From NCBI RefSeq assembly GCF_008369915.1, contig NZ_VSRN01000001.1, forward strand, positions 5,700,501-5,764,500: 64,000 nucleotides of DNA, read 5' to 3'. The notes beneath the pieces were generated by a model. That model saw only the letters and a list, made by a program, of their open reading frames with translations. It did not search any database and had not been told where the DNA came from. The first letter of the stretch is position 1. Each line of letters opens with the position of its first letter. The position numbers were made by a program, and so were the translations under genes. This DNA is from Dyadobacter sp. UC 10 (GTDB lineage Bacteria > Bacteroidota > Bacteroidia > Cytophagales > Spirosomataceae). Of the stretch, positions 54,201 to 61,761 are shown in pieces.

Positions 54201-54474
54201 GATGCTGAAAAAAGGGAAAACACCGGACGAGCAGATCGCTTATGCATTTACAGCCCTGACGGGCCGCCTGCCGGACGCGAAAGAGAAGCAGGTTTTGAAA
54301 GAATTGTATGAAGAAGAGTACGACGAGTTTCGAAAAAACCCTAAAAGAGCAAAGTCGATTCTGACGGCCGGGGAATATCCGGTTGATAAATCACTCGATC
54401 CAGCTCAGGTAGCTGCTGGTACGATCGTGGCCAGCACGGTAATGAATTTTGACGAATTTTTGATAAAGAGATAA
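51211..54474 (+). CDS. PSCyt1-DUF1549-LamG-DUF1553 cytochrome-like lipoprotein
   Basis: A 1087-aa exported protein with a possible lipoprotein signal (GLFFASC). Domains in order: PSCyt1 haem-c motif CFACH at 57-61 with HGPDANHQKGDLRLD; PSCyt2/DUF1549 (~165-370) starting DNFILKKLEDKGMIPA, with a second CxxCH (CARCH, 347-351); a LamG-like concanavalin fold (~445-660; LVGHFTFDE, FSVSIWLNLHDPSV); and PSD1/DUF1553 (~760-1070; RLGLAKWLLHEDHPLFTRVTVNRFW). Such proteins are typical of Planctomycetota and also of Bacteroidota, and are nearly always next to a DUF1501 gene, as here. A role in oxidative glycan breakdown is suspected but unproven. Confidence 0.92.
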   Translation: MPKSLLKYSLIIPVAGLFFASCDKKVDLPDDVAQEMSLLVQPVDYTYDVKPILSDRCFACHGPDANHQKGDLRLDVAEVAYKKEAESGLKAINPGKPGSSELVQRILSKDPEILMPTPESHLSLTAREKAILIKWVEEGAEYKPHWAFTKVEKPKVPAVKNKKFVKNDIDNFILKKLEDKGMIPAREADKTTLLRRVYLDLTGLPPTPEEVTAYINDKSPNAYEKVVDKLLASPHYGEHMAVPWLDAARYADTHGYQDDGLRTAWPFRDWVIKSFNQNQPYDQFVTWQLAGDMLPNPTRDQLVATGFNRMHQQSQEGGIVPEEYRVAYVADRTDTFGKTFLGITVECARCHDHKYDPISHKDYYSLYAFFNNNNENGQIPYNGEASPAISLPSPEADAKLKFIHQNLSKEKSQLTAHAKIADQNFQNWLTKARVEHEKALIPEKTDLVGHFTFDEPQGKEFQNLADPKHKATAEGDDSLSNVASRNGKVGKARYIFGENAVSFGDKFAFFERNQPFSVSIWLNLHDPSVTGSLFHKSNGVMNGYRGWNVFREEDGRIRLTMSHVWPQNAIEIQTVDKFPLNKWTQIGFSYDGLSKAAGLKLYVNGRPAKVTIHNDQLTESILYGKNKTNWYVDRLNIGRLSDQRTKNFEVDEFIIYTKALTPLEMLGMYSLKNELVNAIKTPAAQLKPEQLAALKDYYLTNIDSEYKKRLADSRKLIGEETEILDKEIDVMVMRERKYPRKTFILNRGAYDAPGKPVTRDTPDSFFKIPKDFPRNRLGLAKWLLHEDHPLFTRVTVNRFWMMYFGQGLVVSSDDFGNQGELPTHPELLDYLAATFRESGWNVKAMQKMIVTSATYRQSSKVNPKSGEADPENRLYAHGPSYRMSAEQIRDNALASSGLLTRSVGGKSAYPYQPAGLWEALATRNEVTYKQQHGDSLYRRSLYTIWKRSSPPPMMLNFDAAERHFCVTKRQKTSTPLQALVVMNDPQFVEASRVLAQQMLKKGKTPDEQIAYAFTALTGRLPDAKEKQVLKELYEEEYDEFRKNPKRAKSILTAGEYPVDKSLDPAQVAAGTIVASTVMNFDEFLIKR

Positions 54475-54485
54475 CAATCAGCAGC

Positions 54486-55964
54486 ATGAGCTTATATAAC
54501 GAACTTGAAAACCACGTCCACGAGCAATTGAGCAGAAGGAATTTCCTCTCAAAAACCAGTCTCGGGCTAGGTGCGGCGGCGATGGCCTCTTTGCTGAATG
54601 CCGATAATGGTATGGCCAAAAAGCCGGTTCAGGCAGCGGGCGAAGCGGCCGGTTTGCCACTTGGCCACCCGCATTTCGCTCCCAAGGCAAAACGGGTTAT
54701 CTACCTGTTTCAAAGTGGCGCTCCCTCGCAGCTCGAACTTTTTGACTACAAGCCCAAGCTGGAAGAGATGTGGGGAAAGGATCTGCCCGAATCTGTCAGA
54801 AAAGGGCAGCGGCTTACCGGAATGACGGCTGGTCAAAGCAGCTTTCCGCTGGCGGCTTCGAAATACAAATTTGCTCGGCATGGTGAAAACGATATGATGA
54901 TCAGTGAGTTAATGCCATACACTTCCAGCATTGTGAACGATGTCACTTTCATTCGTTCGATGTTTACGGAGGCTATTAACCACGATCCGGCGGTGACGTT
55001 TTTTCAGACTGGCAGCCAGCAGGGTGGCCGGCCTTCGTGGGGTTCCTGGATCAGTTATGGATTAGGGTCGGATAACAAGAATATGCCTTCGTTTGTGGTT
55101 TTATTGTCAAAAGGACGAGCAGGGGACCAGCCGCTTTATGCGAAGTTATGGAGCAATGGATTTTTGCCTTCTGTGCATCAGGGTGTCGTATTCCGTTCCG
55201 GTCCCGACCCGGTTTTTTACCTTAATAACCCGGAAGGAATTGACCGCTCCAGCCGCAGACGCATGCTGAATTCACTGGCCAAGCTGCAACAAGGACAATT
55301 TGAAAAAATCCTTGATCCGGAGATCAATTACCGTATGGCGCAGTACGAAATGGCGTACCGTATGCAAACCGCGGTGCCTGAAACGATGGATATCTCGAAG
55401 GAGCCTGAATATATCTTTGACTTGTACGGAGAGGAATCGCGCAAGCCGGGCACATTTGCTGCCAACTGCCTGCTCGCACGCAAGCTCATTGAAAAGGATG
55501 TGAAGTTCGTGCAGCTGTATCACCAGGGTTGGGACCAGCATGGCAATTTGCCAAACGATATTAAAACAATGGCAAAAAGCGTCGACCAGGCCTCCGCGGC
55601 TTTGATCACCGACTTAAAACAGCGCGGGTTACTCGACGAAACGCTGGTAGTTTGGGGAGGAGAATTCGGGCGCGGGGCTTATTCGCAGGGGAAATTGACC
55701 CGCGATAACTATGGTCGCGACCACCATCCGCGGAGCTTTACGATCTGGATGGCGGGTGCCGGCGTTAAAAAAGGATTCGTCTACGGCCAGACCGACGATT
55801 TTGGCTATAACGTTATCAAAGATCCCGTGCATGTGCATGATTTTCAGGCCACTGTAATGCATTTGATGGGTGTGGACCACGAGCAGCTGATATTCAAACA
55901 CCAGGGCCGGAGATATCGCTTGACCGATGTGCACGGGAAAGTGGTGAAGCCCATCCTGGCATAG
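54486..55964 (+). CDS. DUF1501 (sulfatase-fold) protein with Tat signal
   Basis: A 492-aa protein. The N-terminus has a twin-arginine signal (SRRNFLSKTSLGLGAAAMASLL, Arg-Arg at 17-18), so it is exported folded. The DUF1501 domain covers the remainder: KRVIYLFQSGAPSQLELFDYKP, FIRSMFTEAINHDPAVTFFQTGSQQGGRPSWGSW, LYHQGWDQHGN, VVWGGEFGRGAYSQG and the metal-site-like GRDHHPRSFTIWMAGAG. The fold is alkaline phosphatase/sulfatase-like, though no formylglycine CxPxR motif is seen. It starts 11 bp after the PSCyt1/DUF1553 gene, its usual partner, so they form an operon that ends at the next hairpin. Confidence 0.92.
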   Translation: MSLYNELENHVHEQLSRRNFLSKTSLGLGAAAMASLLNADNGMAKKPVQAAGEAAGLPLGHPHFAPKAKRVIYLFQSGAPSQLELFDYKPKLEEMWGKDLPESVRKGQRLTGMTAGQSSFPLAASKYKFARHGENDMMISELMPYTSSIVNDVTFIRSMFTEAINHDPAVTFFQTGSQQGGRPSWGSWISYGLGSDNKNMPSFVVLLSKGRAGDQPLYAKLWSNGFLPSVHQGVVFRSGPDPVFYLNNPEGIDRSSRRRMLNSLAKLQQGQFEKILDPEINYRMAQYEMAYRMQTAVPETMDISKEPEYIFDLYGEESRKPGTFAANCLLARKLIEKDVKFVQLYHQGWDQHGNLPNDIKTMAKSVDQASAALITDLKQRGLLDETLVVWGGEFGRGAYSQGKLTRDNYGRDHHPRSFTIWMAGAGVKKGFVYGQTDDFGYNVIKDPVHVHDFQATVMHLMGVDHEQLIFKHQGRRYRLTDVHGKVVKPILA

Positions 55965-55978
55965 CTCCCAAACTAACT

Positions 55979-56016
55979 AAAAAAGCCCTGATTCACGCGA
56001 ATCAGGACTTTTTTTC
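55979..56016. terminator. Bidirectional terminator
   Basis: An 8-bp core stem (55987-55994 with 55999-56006), ACGC loop, extended by further pairs to AAAA/TTTT arms and a T-run. It sits between convergent genes, close to or overlapping the last codons of the minus-strand gene ending at 56015. Confidence 0.85.
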
Positions 56017-56521
56017 AAAATGGTGTATAGTCCTTGACATTTTCCCGCAGTTCGTTGAACATGCTGTTGAACTTGCCTCCTAGCTGCGTATTAAAAGCTT
56101 GCAGGTCTTTTTCTGATTTCAAAGGAAAGGGGCGGATCGGTGTGAATTTTCCATTGCCTACATCCAGCAACTCCACATTATGAATGGTCGCGCGGTACTT
56201 CCGGTTCGCACATTCAATCACCAGCGCGTATCTGAATTGGTATACGCCGCCTGACGAATTTTCTGAGCGGGGAATATTAATGCTGGTCAGCCCCTGCACG
56301 ACCAGGTCGCCGGTTTCCTTGTCTGACACGAGTACTTTCCCGTCTGGGTGCGCCTGGGCTACCCAGAGTCTTGCGCGGCGAAAGAGGTCGATCTGAGCGA
56401 CGCTGCCGCAATCAACTGTTTCTGTAAGAAAACTATTCTCGTTTTGAGGTGGAGAAAGAACCGGACTTGCCTGTGTGATCATAACAGAGAAACAGATAAT
56501 GAAGAAGGATAGTTTTAACAT
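56015..56521 (-). CDS. DUF4468 protein, exported
   Basis: A 168-aa protein with a signal peptide (MLKLSFFIICFSVMITQASP). The mature part has a DUF4468 (TBP-like fold) pattern: IDLFRRARLWVAQAHPDGKVLVSDKETGDLVVQG, then YQFRYALVIECANRKYRATIHNVEL, and a helical C-terminus. The family is confined largely to Bacteroidota and its function is unknown; it is often periplasmic. Its 3' end meets the bidirectional terminator shared with the DUF1501 operon. Confidence 0.82.
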   Translation of the reverse strand: MLKLSFFIICFSVMITQASPVLSPPQNENSFLTETVDCGSVAQIDLFRRARLWVAQAHPDGKVLVSDKETGDLVVQGLTSINIPRSENSSGGVYQFRYALVIECANRKYRATIHNVELLDVGNGKFTPIRPFPLKSEKDLQAFNTQLGGKFNSMFNELRENVKDYTPF

Positions 56522-56716
56522 TTTGAAGGCTTTTGAATATGTTTTGCAAATTTACAAATTAGCCTACCTAAGTGCAGTTGTGCAATTTGACTTATTTATC
56601 GGCCAGAAAGACGGTTTAAATGGTATAGGTTAATTAAAATGCAGCTAATCAACCAGTCGGTTAAAAGCTTTTAGTATTGAACACTTTTCCAAAACAATCT
56701 CAAAAGAAGCACTAAA

Positions 56717-57505
56717 ATGCAGCAGGAAATCGCATTCAGAGAGGGCTATGAGCAGGTGAACGGCCTGAAAATGTACTACCAGATCCATGGTTCCGGCGAC
56801 GTTCCGCTGGTGCTGGTGCACGGCGGCGGGTCGACTATTGAAACAACTTTCGGAAATATCATTCCATTTTTGGCGCAAAACAGGAAAGTGATCGGGGTAG
56901 ATCTGCAGGCGCACGGACGCACCAGTGACCGGGAAGCTGGTGTTACCTTTGAACAGGACGCCGACGATGTAGTAAGCCTGCTTCAAAATTTGGGAATTGA
57001 GAAAGCCGATTTGCTAGGGTTCAGTAACGGCGGAAGCTCGGTGATGCAAATTGCAATCCGGCACCCGCATATGGTCCGTAAGTTGGTAGCTGTCGCCGCC
57101 TGCTGGAAAAGGGAGGGCCTGATCCCTGGTTTTTTTGAATTTATGGAAACTGCATCGCTCGATAAGATGCCCATGCCGCTGCAAACTGCATTTCTCGAAG
57201 TGGCAGAGAATAAAGAAGGCTTACAGGTGATGCATGATAAAGACCGTGACAGGATGCGCGCATTCACCGACTGGCCCGAAGACAAGATCCGATCCATACA
57301 AGCCCCCGCGCTGATCATTGCAGGGAACCAGGACGTAATTACGATCGACCATGCCGTGGAGACTGCGCAGCTCATTCCGCATGCCGAACTGGTGATCCTG
57401 CCCGGCATTCACGGGGCATGTCTGGGTGAAATATGTACCGCCAGGCCGGGAAGTAAAATGCCCGAATTCACAGCGCTGATAATCGGGGAGTTTCTGGATA
57501 AATGA
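56717..57505 (+). CDS. Alpha/beta hydrolase, cytoplasmic
   Basis: A 262-aa hydrolase without a signal peptide. Motifs: the oxyanion segment LVLVHGGGSTIETTF, nucleophile elbow GFSNGGSSVMQI (Ser in GFSNGG), the acid in IIAGNQDVITIDH, and a late His in LPGIHGACLGE. The LVHGGGS element with HG-x-G-x pattern and GFSNGG are typical of the epoxide hydrolase/chloroperoxidase-like branch. The substrate is unknown. It is a single gene 98 bp upstream of the 600-aa unknown gene on the same strand. Confidence 0.87.
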   Translation: MQQEIAFREGYEQVNGLKMYYQIHGSGDVPLVLVHGGGSTIETTFGNIIPFLAQNRKVIGVDLQAHGRTSDREAGVTFEQDADDVVSLLQNLGIEKADLLGFSNGGSSVMQIAIRHPHMVRKLVAVAACWKREGLIPGFFEFMETASLDKMPMPLQTAFLEVAENKEGLQVMHDKDRDRMRAFTDWPEDKIRSIQAPALIIAGNQDVITIDHAVETAQLIPHAELVILPGIHGACLGEICTARPGSKMPEFTALIIGEFLDK

Positions 57506-57603
57506 TGATATTTCTCATTTAACCGGGGCGTTTAACTCAGTTTTTTTGCCTGATTCCTGCGGTAGTTTTGGATGCAGATTGTTAAATCTAATCCAAACAG
57601 AAT

Positions 57604-59406
57604 ATGTCGCATACCTTCCATATTCCCGTCCTCGGCCTGGGATATTCCATTGATACTCCGGTTAAAGTTGCCCATTTTGGCATTTCCTCCGTCATTTCTA
57701 TCGTCGATGATGAACTGATCGAGCGAATGCGGAAATACTATTATATGCTACTGGGCGAGCACTATCGTCCGATCGACAAAACCGGGGAAGATTATCGTGC
57801 AACCCGGATTACAGACTATCTCAACCTGATCAAACGCATTGCGGACCAGCGGTTTCAGGAACTGTGCAGCGCGCCTTTTGAAAATAATTCCGGAATTGAC
57901 CGTTACTTTCAATTGCTTCCTGCGTCTTCTCCTCTGAAAGTTCAGTATGAAGAGCTTCTCCGGCTGTCGGGTACAATGCGGAGCGTGGCCGAGGCTGAGT
58001 TGCGGGCCAAACTCACACAGGGAGATATTGACGTCAATATCATGTCCAAGGTCGATAAGGTAAACCTGGATACTGACGGTGAAAGTCTGGGGGATATTTA
58101 CACCGATGCGCTGGCTGCAATGCGCGGTTTTGCGAGAAGTAGCCTCCAATCGTCGCTGATTTTATCAGCCGGAATGAATCCGAGACTATACAGTTATCTT
58201 GAAAATTTCCCTGAATTTTTCCCTGACGCAAATGGTCAATTCAGAAAAAAGCTTACCCTGAAGGTGAGCGACTACCGTTCCGCGCTGATCCAGGCGAAGT
58301 TTCTGGCAAAAAAGGGAATCTGGGTTTCGGAATTCAGGATAGAATCAGGGTTGAATTGCGGCGGCCATGCTTTCGCGACGGAGGGTTATCTGCTAGGCCC
58401 GGTACTCGAAGAATTTAAGGTTAAACGGGAGGATATGCGGCGTGAGCTTTTTGAACTTTACCGGGAAGCAATACATATATGCGGCTACCAGATTTCAGTT
58501 ATCCCGGACGTAAAAGTGACCGTTCAGGGTGGCATCGGTACAGCCGCTGAAAATGAATTTCTGATGAGGCATTACCAGCTCGACGCGACGGGCTGGGGGA
58601 GTCCGTTTCTGCTGGTGCCGGAGGTGACAAACGTGGATCAGGAAACTTTGGACGCACTCGCAACTTCGGAAAGCGACGATTACTATGTAAGCGACTCGTC
58701 GCCGCTGGGTGTTTTGTTCAACAACTTCAGAAGAAGCAGCGCCGAGAAGCAGAGACAGGAACGCATTGCGAAAGGAAGACCGGGAAGCCCCTGCCACAAA
58801 CGTTATCTTGTTTCGGACACTACCTTTACAAAAGAGCCAATCTGCACGGCATCGCGGCAATTCCAGAATTTGAAGATCAAACAATTGCGGTCGCTCAATC
58901 CGTCAGATCTGAAAGAGCAAATTGAAAAGGTAACCGAAAAGTTGTGCCTCTGTGATGGATTGTCAACTGCCGCATTGCTGAAAAATAATCTGCTCAGTCC
59001 GCGTGAAAATAAAGCCGTAGCCATTTGCCCGGGGCCAAACCTTGCCTGGTTTTCGGGGGTACTGACGCTTAACGAATTAGTAGCGCACATTTACGGAAAA
59101 ATTGACCTTCTATCGAAAAAGCCGCGCCCGCATATGTTCATCAATGAACTGCGTTTGTATGTTGATTATCTGAAAAAAGATATGGAAAGAAACGCAGGAT
59201 CTGCGGATGCCAGAAAGGGGAAGTACTTTGTAAAATTCAAAGATCAGCTCTTGAATGGAATTGCTTATTACCGTGAACTGATCCCGTCATTAAATGAACC
59301 TGAGCCTAATAAAAAAGAAATGCTGGCTCAGTTGGCCAGCATTGAAAATGAGCTTGTTCCCGTCAGTTCCGCATCCGCAGCAGCTTGTCATATTCCAGTA
59401 CTGTGA
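57604..59406 (+). CDS. Unrecognised 600-aa protein, possible flavin/TIM-barrel fold
   Basis: Not confidently recognised. A cytoplasmic protein with no signal. The first ~450 residues might be a barrel: PVKVAHFGISSVISIVDDELI at the start, GLNCGGHAFATEGYLLGPVL (~250), and VQGGIGTAAENEFLMRHYQLDATGWGSPFLLVPE (~308-345), which recall FMN-binding nitronate-monooxygenase/2-nitropropane-dioxygenase-like loops; this is a weak similarity by eye. The later part has clustered Cys (SPCHKRY, EPICTAS, KLCLCDGLS, AICPGPN) that could bind a metal cluster. Its 3' end overlaps that of the response-regulator gene by 44 bp (59363-59406). The surrounding genes suggest oxygen/redox physiology. Confidence 0.55.
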   Translation: MSHTFHIPVLGLGYSIDTPVKVAHFGISSVISIVDDELIERMRKYYYMLLGEHYRPIDKTGEDYRATRITDYLNLIKRIADQRFQELCSAPFENNSGIDRYFQLLPASSPLKVQYEELLRLSGTMRSVAEAELRAKLTQGDIDVNIMSKVDKVNLDTDGESLGDIYTDALAAMRGFARSSLQSSLILSAGMNPRLYSYLENFPEFFPDANGQFRKKLTLKVSDYRSALIQAKFLAKKGIWVSEFRIESGLNCGGHAFATEGYLLGPVLEEFKVKREDMRRELFELYREAIHICGYQISVIPDVKVTVQGGIGTAAENEFLMRHYQLDATGWGSPFLLVPEVTNVDQETLDALATSESDDYYVSDSSPLGVLFNNFRRSSAEKQRQERIAKGRPGSPCHKRYLVSDTTFTKEPICTASRQFQNLKIKQLRSLNPSDLKEQIEKVTEKLCLCDGLSTAALLKNNLLSPRENKAVAICPGPNLAWFSGVLTLNELVAHIYGKIDLLSKKPRPHMFINELRLYVDYLKKDMERNAGSADARKGKYFVKFKDQLLNGIAYYRELIPSLNEPEPNKKEMLAQLASIENELVPVSSASAAACHIPVL

Positions 59407-60427
59407 TCAGGCTGCCCTTCATATCCACCAGCTTTTCTTCCTTGAAATCCGAAAGGGTACGGATCACGGTCTCAGTGGCCGTACCCACAATAGAAGCAAT
59501 ATCTTCGCGGGTAATCGACATCGAAAATGGCTTCGAGCGATCTTCCTGGTAACGCTGCACCAGCATTACCAGCGCTTGTGCCACCCTTTTTCTCACAGAA
59601 TTATAGGCCAGTTGCAGCAACCGCTCTTCCCGGTCCTTTACTTCGTTCGAAAGCATCTTGATAAACTTGGAAGCTACTTCGCGATTGCCTTGCAATAGCT
59701 GAAAAAAATCGTCTTTGGGTATCATCGCTACTTCCGACTTTTCCAGCGCAATGGTCGATTCCTGGTAAGGTTCGCCTTGTAACAGATCGAGGTAGCCGAA
59801 AAAATCACCTTCTTTATAGAGATCGGTAATGTACTCTTTCCCGTGGTCGTTGGATTTGTAAGCTTTTACTTTCCCGTTTTGGAGGAAATAAACGTGGGAC
59901 GGATAGCTGCCTTCCGTGTACACCGTTTCCTTCTTTTTTAAATGCTTTACTTTCTTATCCTCAGCGAGTTTGGCAAACAGATCAAAAGCTTTTGATTCTT
60001 CAATAAACCTGTCCAGCCCGTCTGCCGAGCGGTGGAACTGCTTTTTGAGGCGGTCGCTTTTTTTTAAGCGCATTTCCACGGCGTTCAGCAGTTCTACATC
60101 GTCGTAAGGTTTCGTCAGGTAATCGTCAGCGCCCATGGTCATACCTTTCCGGTAGTCGTCCTTTTCAGCTTTTGCAGTCAGGAAAACGAAAGGAATATGT
60201 GCAGTACGCTCGTCTTTTCCGAGCATATGCAGCACGCCGTAGCCGTCGAGCTCGGGCATCATAATGTCGCAGATAATCAGACTGGGCTGGTGCTGGGTAG
60301 CGAGCTGCACACCCTCCTTGCCGTTTTGAGCGGTAACTACCTCATAACTGGCCAATTCCAGAATTTCAGCCGTGTTTTCCCGCATTTCGGGATTGTCTTC
60401 AATTAATAATATCTTTTTGATTTCCAA
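59363..60427 (-). CDS. Response regulator fused to CRP/FNR-type regulator
   Basis: A 354-aa fusion. Residues ~1-125 are a CheY-like receiver (KKILLIEDNPEMREN, phospho-acceptor Asp54 in IICDIMMPELDG, switch Lys in YLTKPY). Residues ~150-260 are a cyclic-nucleotide-binding fold (FAKLAEDKKVKHLKKKETVYTEGS, GDFFGYLDLLQGEPY), and the C-terminus is a Crp-type winged helix (SITREDIASIVGTATETVIRTLSDFKEEKLV). No N-terminal FNR iron-sulfur Cys set is seen. It should bind DNA under control of the histidine kinase whose gene precedes it by 13 bp. Target genes may include the adjacent hemN. Confidence 0.9.
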   Translation of the reverse strand: MEIKKILLIEDNPEMRENTAEILELASYEVVTAQNGKEGVQLATQHQPSLIICDIMMPELDGYGVLHMLGKDERTAHIPFVFLTAKAEKDDYRKGMTMGADDYLTKPYDDVELLNAVEMRLKKSDRLKKQFHRSADGLDRFIEESKAFDLFAKLAEDKKVKHLKKKETVYTEGSYPSHVYFLQNGKVKAYKSNDHGKEYITDLYKEGDFFGYLDLLQGEPYQESTIALEKSEVAMIPKDDFFQLLQGNREVASKFIKMLSNEVKDREERLLQLAYNSVRKRVAQALVMLVQRYQEDRSKPFSMSITREDIASIVGTATETVIRTLSDFKEEKLVDMKGSLITVLEYDKLLRMRN

Positions 60428-60440
60428 GGGGATGAGTTTT

Positions 60441-61718
60441 TTAAATGTCTGTTTCTATGATCGGGCCGACGGGTGCATAATTGGGGAGGAAGAGGTTGAA
60501 GACAGTCCCTTTTCCGGTGTCACTGGTAAAGTCGACCTTGCCTCCCATCAGGTCCATATAATTTTGAACAATATTGAGCCCGAGTCCGGTACCCTGTGCA
60601 TTTCCAGCATTCTGAGCCCTGAAAAACCGATCGAAAATGTGCAGCTGATCGGCTTGCGGGATACCGATTCCCTGGTCTTCCACCTGAATATGAATTGCCT
60701 TGCTTTCGGTTTTAATTCTCAGGAAAATAGATTTTCCCGGTTCCGAATATTTGATCGCATTGGAAAGCAGGTTGAAAAGTACATTGCGTAACAGTTGTTT
60801 ATCCAGCCACACTTCCGGTTCACCCTCAAAACTGAAACGGATCTGCTGGTCTTCTTTGCACAAACCTTTGATCTCTTCGATCAGGTTACGGGCAAATTCT
60901 TGCAGGTTCGTTTGCACTGGAATGCTTTTTACCCTGCCTTCTTCCAGTTTTCCAATGGACAAAAAGTCGTTTAATATCTCGGTCAGGTTTGCGACTGTCG
61001 ACTTAATACGCTGCACGTGTTTCTGCCGCTTTTCTTCGTCCTCCGTCTTTGGGTACCGGCCGATCAGCGATGCCGAGGACAATATGGTAGCGAGCGGTGT
61101 GCGGAACTCATGGGAAGCGATGGTTACAAACTGGCTTTTCATATTATTAAGCTCCCGTTCCTTTTTCAAAGCCCGGATCACCTCTTCCTGTGATTGCTCC
61201 ACCCGCTGAATTGCCAAAGCAAGTTCGCGCGTGCGTTGCTCTACACGCTCTTCCAGCTCCGCATTGAGTTTTTGTATTTCAAGATTGGCCTCGATGATTC
61301 GGTTTTCCTGCTTTTTACGTTCGGTAATATCAATGACAAAACTGACCACAAACTCTCCGTCCGACGTTTTAAACGGGCTCAAACTCACTTCTACCGGAAA
61401 TTCCGATCCATCCCGACGGCGGGCAAAAAGGTCCATCATGTGGCCCATACCACGCGCCCGGGGCATTTCGAGGTAAGTGTCTCGATAGCCTACGTGGTTT
61501 TTGGAATAGCGCTGCGGGATCAGCGTTTCGATCTTTTTGCCAATCAATTCCTGGTCGTGGTAACCAAAAAGCTCCCTGGCCTTGGGGTTCAACATTACAA
61601 TGCTGGCGCTCTTGTCCACCACGACAATGCCTTCCGTCGCATGCTTGAACAGCGCGTCCAGCATTTCTATGTGCCGTGTCATCACCTGGGTATGGATTAA
61701 AATATCAGTATCAAACAT
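60441..61718 (-). CDS. PAS-domain sensor histidine kinase
   Basis: A 425-aa soluble kinase. A PAS domain covers ~15-135 (MLDALFKHATEGIVVVDKSASIVMLNPKAREL, ending VSFVIDITERKKQE), followed by a coiled-coil (ENRIIEANLEIQKLNAELEE), the HisKA dimer with His203 in FVTIASHEFRTPL, and HATPase_c with the N-box (NVLFNLLSNAIKYS), DQGIGI and GTGLGLNIV. No transmembrane helix, so it senses inside the cell; the PAS resembles FixL-type proteins but no haem-ligating His can be assigned. The frame extends to 61844; the ATG at 61718 is preferred. It is 13 bp upstream of the receiver-CRP gene, its likely partner. Confidence 0.9.
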   Translation of the reverse strand: MFDTDILIHTQVMTRHIEMLDALFKHATEGIVVVDKSASIVMLNPKARELFGYHDQELIGKKIETLIPQRYSKNHVGYRDTYLEMPRARGMGHMMDLFARRRDGSEFPVEVSLSPFKTSDGEFVVSFVIDITERKKQENRIIEANLEIQKLNAELEERVEQRTRELALAIQRVEQSQEEVIRALKKERELNNMKSQFVTIASHEFRTPLATILSSASLIGRYPKTEDEEKRQKHVQRIKSTVANLTEILNDFLSIGKLEEGRVKSIPVQTNLQEFARNLIEEIKGLCKEDQQIRFSFEGEPEVWLDKQLLRNVLFNLLSNAIKYSEPGKSIFLRIKTESKAIHIQVEDQGIGIPQADQLHIFDRFFRAQNAGNAQGTGLGLNIVQNYMDLMGGKVDFTSDTGKGTVFNLFLPNYAPVGPIIETDI

Positions 61719-61761
61719 ACCAAGGTACTTGACTCGGGTGAACGGCGCAAGGAAGCGCCGG

